This document shows, piece after piece, positions 57,501-64,000 of a DNA stretch of 64,000 nucleotides. The DNA lies in the NCBI GenBank assembly GCA_021397845.1, contig JAHSVC010000031.1, positions 2,976,001 to 3,040,000 of the forward strand, given 5' to 3'. Position 1 is the stretch's first letter, and the number at the start of each line of letters is the position of its first letter. Made by a program: the position numbers and the translations under genes. This DNA comes from Areca catechu (taxonomy: Eukaryota; Streptophyta; Magnoliopsida; Arecales; Arecaceae). Under the pieces are notes generated by a model. It was not told where the DNA came from, made no database searches, and saw only the letters and a list, made by a program, of their open reading frames with translations.

Positions 57501-57731
57501 ATTTTATCTCAAAAGGTTTTGGCCACACCAAAAACTGTTTCAACTTCAAAGTCTGTATTGTATGTTCCTAAGAACTTGAGCAAAAATGTATATATTTCAA
57601 AAGGTTCAAAATGTGTATCAATTGCATCAACTTTTAGAACTTCAAATTCTGCTTCTATTAAAAACTCTAAAGTTGTATGCTATGTTTGCAAAAGAATAGG
57701 ACATAAAGCTTTTGAATGCAATAATTCTTGA
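54508..57731 (+). pseudogene. gag: R2 Gag (Sirevirus type), interrupted by solo LTR S
   Basis: The ATG at 54508 gives MTHPTSTS. KPEEDWDDHDMKMGELNAKAM and AKEIWDKLEVTHEE lead to the break at 54958, where solo LTR S sits. Gag resumes at 56389 with SRFTDIINGLKRLGRVYSN, LVQKILHSL and LLNELLGSLITHEL. The first knuckle reads CYECKKLGHIRPDS, so its last Cys is lost. The long coiled-coil (57024-57410) follows, then a second, intact knuckle CYVCKRIGHKAFEC near 57680. A Trp-to-stop change lies near 56957. Structure is the same as R1 Gag. Confidence 0.85.
54959..56383 (-). mobile_element. Solo LTR S (B-like family) in R2 gag
   Basis: On the minus strand it starts TGGTGGGGACACCAG at 56383 and ends TCCCCCATCA at 54959, a length of 1,425 bp, flanked by perfect CATGT duplications (54954-54958 and 56384-56388). 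Its middle shares the CAGATGGACCTCTAGAATCATG-type block with the element B LTR. No internal DNA is present, so it is a solo LTR left by LTR-LTR recombination. Confidence 0.85.
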
Positions 57732-57739
57732 AATGTCCT

Positions 57740-59166
57740 TAAGAATGTAAGAAAAAACTAGATTCCCAAAGAAAACACCTCTGCTGACCTGCAAGGACCC
57801 AAGGTAGCTTGGGTACCTAAAAGAATTCATTGACTATTTTGCAGGAATGTCTTGCAGCCCAAAGATTAAAGAAAAGGTGGTACTTAGACAGTGGCTGCTC
57901 AAGACATATGACGGGTGAGAAGGACCAATTTATCACCCTTGAAATGAAAGAAGGAGGTATGGTCACCTTTGGAGATAATGGCAAAGGGAGAATAATCGGT
58001 ATCGGTAAGATCAAAATAACTCCCTTCACTTTTATTAAAAATATTTTGCTAGTTGACAAATTGAAGCATAATCTCTTAAGCATAAGTCAATTATGCGATA
58101 AAGGCTTCAAGGTTGTCTTTGAATCTTCTATGTATATAGTAACTAACTCTTTAGATTCTAGCAATAAGTTCATTGGACATAGACTAGGAAATATCTATGT
58201 GGTAGATCTTAATAATCTTGCCATGTCAAGTAGCCCCAGTCTAGTTGTAATGAATGCTAAAACCAAAGAGTCGGGTTTACTATGGCATAGATGATTAGGT
58301 CATGCTAGCATGCATACTATTGCCAAATTAATTTCTAAAGATCTTGTTAGAAGCATGCCAAAGTTTAAAGTTGATTTTGATCATGTGTGTGATGCATGCC
58401 AAATGGGTAAACAAACTAGGGAGAGTTTTAAATCAAAGAATATAGTTTCTAGAACATGACCACTTGAACTGCTTCACATGGATCTTTTCGGACCTACTAG
58501 GACCACAAGCCTAAGAGGTATGAAGTATGCTCTTGTGATAGTAGATGGTTTTTCAAGATTTACTTGGGTTTTATTTATTACTTCGAAAGATGAAACTTTT
58601 CATGTTTTCAGAAAATTTCATAAAAAGTTTTCAAATCAAAAGAACTTATCTTTAATTTCAATTAGAAGTGATCATGGAACTGAATTTGAAAATCAATTTT
58701 TTGAAGATTATTGTACTGAATTTGGCATTGATCACAACTTCTCTACTCCTAGAACACCTCAACAAAATGGTGTTGTAGAGAGGAGAAATCGGACATTAGA
58801 AGAAATGGCTCGCACAATGTTGTGCGAAGGAAATCTTCCAAAGTACTTTTGCGCAGAAGCAGTCAACACTGCTTGCTATATTTTAGACCATGTTTTGATC
58901 CGTCCTATTTTAAAGAAAACTCTCTATGAGCTTTGGAATGATAAAAAACCCAATATTAGTTATTTTCATGTGTTTGGATGCAAATGCTTTGTGCATAACA
59001 ATGGAAAAGATAATTTAGGAAAATTTGATTCTAAAGCTGATGATGCAATTTTTCTAGGTTATTCATTACATAGCAAAGCATATCGGGTTTTTAATAAAAG
59101 GACTCTTACTGTTGAAGAGTCAATATATGTTGTATTTATTGAAACTAACCCTACACCTTCTAGATA
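57740..59166 (+). pseudogene. pol: R2 protease and integrase (well preserved)
   Basis: Protease: RWYLDSGCSRHMTGE (57880) with catalytic DSG. Then LLSISQLCDKGF, a stop at 58292-58294 in WHR-LGH, and the HHCC-type CDACQMGKQ segment. A second stop lies near 58460. Integrase is open for 229 codons (58478-59167) with all three acidic residues: LLHMDLFGP, RSDHGTEFEN and NGVVERRNRTL. The C-terminal IFLGYSLHSKAYRVFNKRT is complete. Apart from the two stops, this is a normal Sirevirus PR-IN. Confidence 0.88.
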
Positions 59167-59279
59167 AGAAGAGTGCATAGATAATGATGCAGGTACATTG
59201 TAAAAAGGAATGGATGACTTGAGCATTCAAGATAAAGACACTTAAGATGGAGAAGAAATGGTAAGGATCACACCGATCT

Positions 59280-60932
59280 ACCAAGGGACTGGAGGTACGT
59301 TACATCTCACCCTAAAGAATTAATCATAGGAGATTCTTCATATGGTGTTAGGACTAGGTCGTACATAAGGATGCACATGATTACCTAGCCTTTGTATCAC
59401 AAATAGAACTCCATAGCCTAGAAGAAGCTGAGACTGACCCAAACTGGATGATGGCAATGCATGAAGAATTAAATCAGTTTGAAAGGAATAAGGTATGGAC
59501 ACTTGTAGATAGACCTGCTGACCATCCAATAATAGGAACCAAATGGGTCTATAGGAATAAATTAGATGAGCAAGGAAACATTATAAGAAACAAAGCTAGA
59601 TTAGTAGCTAAGGGATATAACCAAGAAGAATGTATTGATTTTGATGAAACTTATGCACCCATAGCAAGACTAGAAGCCATTAGATTACTACATGCATTTG
59701 CTTGCTACATGAATTTTAAACTTTTTCAAATGGATGTAAAAAGTGCATTTCTTAATGGTTTTATCTCTGAACAAGTTTTTGTGGAACAACCACCGGGTTT
59801 TGAAAATCATACTTTTCCAAACCGTGTATTTAAATTAAATAAAGCATTGTATGGTTTGAAACAAGCACCTAGAGCCTTGTATGATAAACTTAGCACTTTC
59901 TTAATTGAAAATGATTTTTCAAGAGGAAATGTAGACAAAACCTTGTTTATCAAAAAGAAGGATAATGACATCTTAGTTGTATAAATATATATTGATGATA
60001 TCATTTTTGGTGCAACTAACGAATCTCTATGTAAAGAATTTGCTAAGCTTGTGCAGGGAGAATTTGAAATGAGCTTAATGGACGAACTAAACTACTTCCT
60101 TGGACTTCAAGTAAAACAAACAAAGGAAGGCATCTTCATCAACCAAGCCAAATACATCAAAGAAATCATCAAAAAGTTTGGTATGGAGAGTAGCAAATCA
60201 ATGAGCACACCCATGAGCCCAGTTTGCAGATTGGACAAAGATGAAAATGGATCCAATGTTGACCAAGAGCTATATAGAGGTATGATCGGATCCTTATTGT
60301 ATTTGACTGTAAGTAGACCTGACATTTTATATAGTGTATGTGTTTGTGCTAGATTTCAGTCATCACCGAAAGAAACACATATGCTTGCTGTTAAAAGAAT
60401 AATTAAATACTTGAAAGGAACAAGTAATTTAGGAATTTGGTTTTCTAAACATTCTACCCTAAATTTGATTGGATTCTTTGATGCTGACTATGCTGGTTGT
60501 AAAATAGATAGAAAAAGCACTAGCGGTACATGCCAATTTCTAGGGTTGAATTTAATCTCATGGCATTGTAAGAAGCAAACCTCCGTAGCCTTGTCTATAG
60601 CTAAGGCTGAGTATGTGGCTGCTGGTAGTTATTGTGCTTAAGTGTTATAGATTAAACAACAACTAGAAGACTTTAGTGTATCACAATCTAAAATTCTAAT
60701 TAAATGTGATAACACAAGTGCTATCAATTTGACAAAGAATCCTATTCAACACTCTAGAACCAAGAACATTGAAATTAGACATCATTTTATTAGAGATCAT
60801 ATTTCAAATGGTAATATAGTGCTTGATTTTGTTCCTACTAAAGATCAATTAGGTGACATATTTTTTAAGCCACTTAATCAAGATAGGTTTAAACTAATTA
60901 AGAGTGAATTAGGACTTTGCGATCCTTTCTAA
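59280..60932 (+). pseudogene. pol: R2 reverse transcriptase and RNase H (few lesions)
   Basis: RT: IIGTKWVYRNK, KARLVAKGYNQEE, FQMDVKSAFLNGF, KALYGLKQAPRAL and IYIDDIIFGATN. The only break in this part is a TAA just before IYIDD (59982-59984), explained by CAA to TAA. RNase H: MIGSLLYLTVSRPDI, FDADYAGC, RKSTSGTCQFLG, then SIAKAEY, where the family Glu is Lys. Two stops (CAA and TGG changed) follow near 60640-60650. KNPIQHSRTKNIEIRHHFIRDH and GDIFFKPL lead to GLCDPF and the stop at 60932. It is followed by the pol-ORF3 spacer. Confidence 0.88.
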
Positions 60933-61416
60933 ATTCTCTAATCTAATTCTTTCAAATTTAAGGAAACATTATCTAGAGAACCTCCTGATTTCATTCTATT
61001 TTATAGAGCCTTAATTTCCTTAGAAATTCTCTCCAAAATCTCTCTGGTTTATGCTTAAATTTTCCAAAACTCTAATTTCTCTGTTCGAGTCGACTGGTTC
61101 TTAAGCCGAGTCGACTGGATTTTCTGAGAGTTTTGATCGTGTTCTGGCCTAGCCAGCTCGAGCATTTTCGAGTCGACTAGATTCTCTGATTATTTTAGGA
61201 GAGTTCTGGCCGAGCCAACTCGAGCCTTTCTAGGGCTATTCGAGTCGACTGGAATTTCGCGTCTAAGTATTTTATTTTGGATTATAAACCCCTCTCCGAG
61301 CCGTTTAACCTCTATTCTATCTTCTCTAACGGTTCGTTCCTCTCCTAATCTTACTCCAAAGATTCCTATCTCCTGTCTAAGCTCTTCAATCTCTCAGTTC
61401 TCCCTCTTTCCTAGCA
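60933..61416 (+). promoter_or_regulatory. R2 spacer between pol and the third ORF with GTCGAC-type repeats
   Basis: Non-coding. 61084-61262 holds four GAGTCGACTGG/TAG words, CGAGCC.ACTCGAGC and variants, matching the R2 LTR repeat type and not that of R1. It may serve as leader or promoter of the third ORF. Confidence 0.5.
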
Positions 61417-63064
61417 ATGGCTCCAAAGCGTGCTACCGGGAAATGCTCCATTAAGGCGGCTCCATCTGTTGAAAGGAAAAGAAGGACTAAAAGGCGTAAA
61501 GAAGAGCCGACTGCCATTGTTCACAGTGAAGAACTTGTGGAAGAAGCTGCAAGGGATGCTCCAACTGTTCCCAGTCAAGTCCCTTCGATGTCCACAAGAC
61601 CGGTAACCTCAGGCCGTTGCATTAACTTTGAGTTTATTAAGGAGATTGGGTTAAAAATCGATGATATGATTGAAGATCAATGATGGAAAAAGCTTTGTTC
61701 CCTAAATGAAAAGACTTACTCCTCTCTTGTTATAAGTTTTTATCTGAGATTGGGAACAAATCATGTTGAGTCCACTGTTAAAGGAAAAAGGATTATTGTC
61801 AATGAAGAGTTTCTACATGGTCTACTGGACTTACCTACAGATGGAGTGAAATTCCTAGTGATTGACAATAGAGAAAAGGCTTTAAAAATAATCTTAAATA
61901 GAGAAGATGTTAATGGAACTGGAACTATTTTTGCTAATACTCTGTTTCTTGAAATGAGGCTGCTACATAATTTTATTTGCATAATATTTTTGCAAAGAAC
62001 AGGAAGATTTGATTGGGTGAGTGAGAAAGACTTATGTCTTATGGAACACATCATGGAGAAGACTCCTGTAAATCTATCCTACATTATAATTATGCAAATG
62101 AAGGAGACAGTTAGAAAGGCCAAGTCGTGCTTACCCTATGGAATGATGCTAACCCCACTGTTTAAGTTTCAAAGAGTGAGTTTGGAAGGTGAAGATGGAG
62201 TTGAACTACACCATACAGATGTCTACACTTCCAAATCACTAGAAAGAATGGGTTATTTCCAAGTTGAAGGAGTTTAGAGGAAGAAAGGGACAAATGTCAA
62301 GGCAATAGGCAGCTCAAGCAGCGAAGAAGAAGAAGAGGAAGAACCTGCTGGCACTGCTACAGTTGAAGCTGGAACATCTACTGTGCCTGCACCTAAGCCC
62401 GAATCTCTTATTTCTGAGCCTGCTGCTACTTGTGAGGAGGCTGATGTACCTTTTCCTGATCTTGATATGCCTGCACCCGAGTTTGATTTGCCTGTAGCTG
62501 ATACTCCTTTACCACACTTCACTCCGGCAGTTATACATCCTCCAAACATTCAAAGTCAGATTGAAGATCAAATGAGAACTTTGACTGATACACTGACAGG
62601 AACAATCACTTCTCTTTTTGGGGATATGAAGAAGTCAGTGGATAGTAGACTGAATCAGCTAGAAGAATATGTTATAAATATACAAGGAAAGGTTGGAGCA
62701 ATAGAAGCTTCAAGATCTGTACCTCAAGTAGAACTTCAACCAACCTAGACTGTATCTCTTCTAGTTCTGAAACTATATTGAAATCTATGGATGCAACTTT
62801 AAATGAATATAGAACTAAATTGAATGATGCCAAATGCATATTGGGAACAAATGCAGAAACTAGACAGATGGTAGATGACTATACTAGAGGCATTGGGATT
62901 ATCATGTCAGAGCTTGGAAGACTTAGAGGATCTGCTGAAGCCTTTGACAATGTCCAAGCTTCTGAACTTATATCAATGCAAAAGGAAATCGGTGAGATGA
63001 AAGAGGCAGTGAACAAGGTACCTACAAGCCTCAAGGATATGGAACAACAGTTTGGTGCAATCTA
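61417..63064 (+). pseudogene. R2 third ORF (plant-transposon-type domain, coiled-coil C-terminus)
   Basis: The ATG at 61417 gives a basic start (MAPKRATGK, ERKRRTKRRKEE) that looks like a nuclear localisation signal. 61750-62277 reads VNEEFLHGLLDLP, LFLEMRLLHNFICIIFLQRTGRFDWVSEKDL and CLPYGMMLTPLFKFQRVSLEGE, the same domain as in R1's third ORF. Then come an acidic Glu run, a Pro-rich linker (PAPKPESL, FPDLDMPAPEFDLP) and coiled-coils (MRTLTDTLTGTITSLFGDMK, then 62778-63065). Stops at 61681, 62274 and 62746 break it. The basic start and coiled-coils suit a nuclear or particle-associated protein better than an envelope. Confidence 0.65.
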
Positions 63065-64000
63065 GATGGAGATGGTTTCTATCTGTGGCACTGTTAGATC
63101 CTTGGAGGTCACTGCCAGGACTAGACCCTTGTACGATCCTCCTCCTATTTCTACTAGGGCTCCTACCACTTCTCACCATCCTAGAGAACCTCCACCTCAT
63201 GCATCCTCTAGTAGACCTCCTAGACCTGCTTCTTGGAATGGTGCTAGTACACCTATCAATGTACTGAATTTTTTTTTGATGGAAATGCAATAAACATCTT
63301 TTTGGATATTTATGTGTATTTCTTTTATCCTATTGATGAAAGGTTTATGCCCTATAAGTCAATATTTGTATCTCCCAGACCATTGTAAATTGACAAGTTA
63401 ATAAAGGCAATATTTTTCCATCATTCGCTGTGTCATTATATGATGAACCCCATGGATTAGGGCTATGGTCCTAGGGCTATGATGAGATCATACCAGTGAG
63501 ATCTAAGGCCTTAAAACCCTAATCTAGAATATTTCTAGTCATAGGAACCCTGAGTTGGGGATCAGGGTTTCCGGTTAGACTGGCACATCCTATGTATGCT
63601 GAAAAGGGTGACTGCTCTCACAGTCACTTGTGTGGGACACTAATACAAGGATGTGGGTGCTCATTAGCGAATGAGTTCACTGAATAGATCCAGTTTGAGA
63701 ACATCTAATGGAGCCTTAGCTGCATGTCAATAGATTTTTCTCATAGTGGGAGTTGTACAAGTAGTCCTATGACCTGAGACTGCCATAATACCTTATGTAC
63801 ATGAACCCATGCTTTGGATCAATCTCAATCATGACAGTGGGTCATGCACGAGGTTGATGCTGGGTATGGTGAATTGTATATGAAGGTAATGAGTAGGTCA
63901 ACAAGGAATTGATCACTCATAGTAGGAGGAGATTGCATCCAGCCAAATTAGGTCAGATGATGATTCAGGAAATCTTTGATCAAAGTACAGATATTAGAAA
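63065..64000. other. Tail after R2, unclassified repeat
   Basis: 63065-63290 continues the R2 region with Pro-rich frames and a T-run. From about 63300 there is no ORF, and no R2 3' LTR start (TGTTGACCCC) is found. 63420-64000 contains words such as GGTGCTCATTAGCGAATGAG that look like retrotransposon non-coding DNA, but I cannot assign a family or borders. Confidence 0.4.

Overview
The window is a plant nuclear segment made almost entirely of nested, decayed LTR retrotransposons. I found no host gene, tRNA, rRNA or CRISPR array. Families present: Ty3/gypsy of the Tat type (gag, PR, RT, RNase H plus a second RNase H, IN), chromodomain-bearing gypsy elements that have lost their polymerase, non-coding LTR elements related to these, and Ty1/copia of the Sirevirus type with a third ORF. 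All belong to flowering plants. Long GC-rich blocks would fit a monocot, but I cannot name the species.

Left part (1-21053). Tat element T (LTR, gag, PR, first half of RT) runs on + to 3446. There it is cut by element B (LTR about 1.58 kb, gag and chromodomain but no RT). B's 5' LTR is itself split at GCATA by element X of a related family. From 3822 to 21053 everything reads on the minus strand: X 3' LTR and its coding remnants, a tandem array V of four LTRs, the second half of T's RT with its RNase H domains, then B's 3' LTR, internal part and the rest of its 5' LTR. Flipping this about 17.2-kb block rejoins T's RT and gives B a 5' LTR of about 1,582 bp next to a 3' LTR of 1,581 bp. I therefore read it as an inversion between two inverted copies of the X family.

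Middle part (21054-30650). This is a plus-strand X-family element with a 5' LTR, gag, a polymerase-replacing ORF, IN C-terminus with chromodomain, and a 3' LTR. Its 5' LTR holds element Z: two 1.29-kb LTRs around only 111 bp of internal DNA, with target duplication ACAAC.

Right part (30651-64000). A second Tat element T' (gag plus small pol remnants) carries in its integrase an 8.67-kb array W. W has six LTRs alternating with five GC-rich internal segments inside a single GGAAA duplication. T' ends in an antisense coiled-coil ORF. Two Sireviruses follow: R1 (44247-52993) and R2 (52994 to at least 63060). R2 begins in R1's distal third-ORF region and carries a solo LTR S (duplication CATGT) in its gag. 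Both have GTCGAC-type repeat clusters in the LTR and again between pol and the third ORF.

Nothing here looks like a complete, functional protein-coding element. R2 is the best preserved. The main interest is structural: the inversion, the LTR concatemers, the elements with almost no internal part, a hairpin beside the polypurine tract that shows compensating changes, and a conserved ORF in place of the polymerase.
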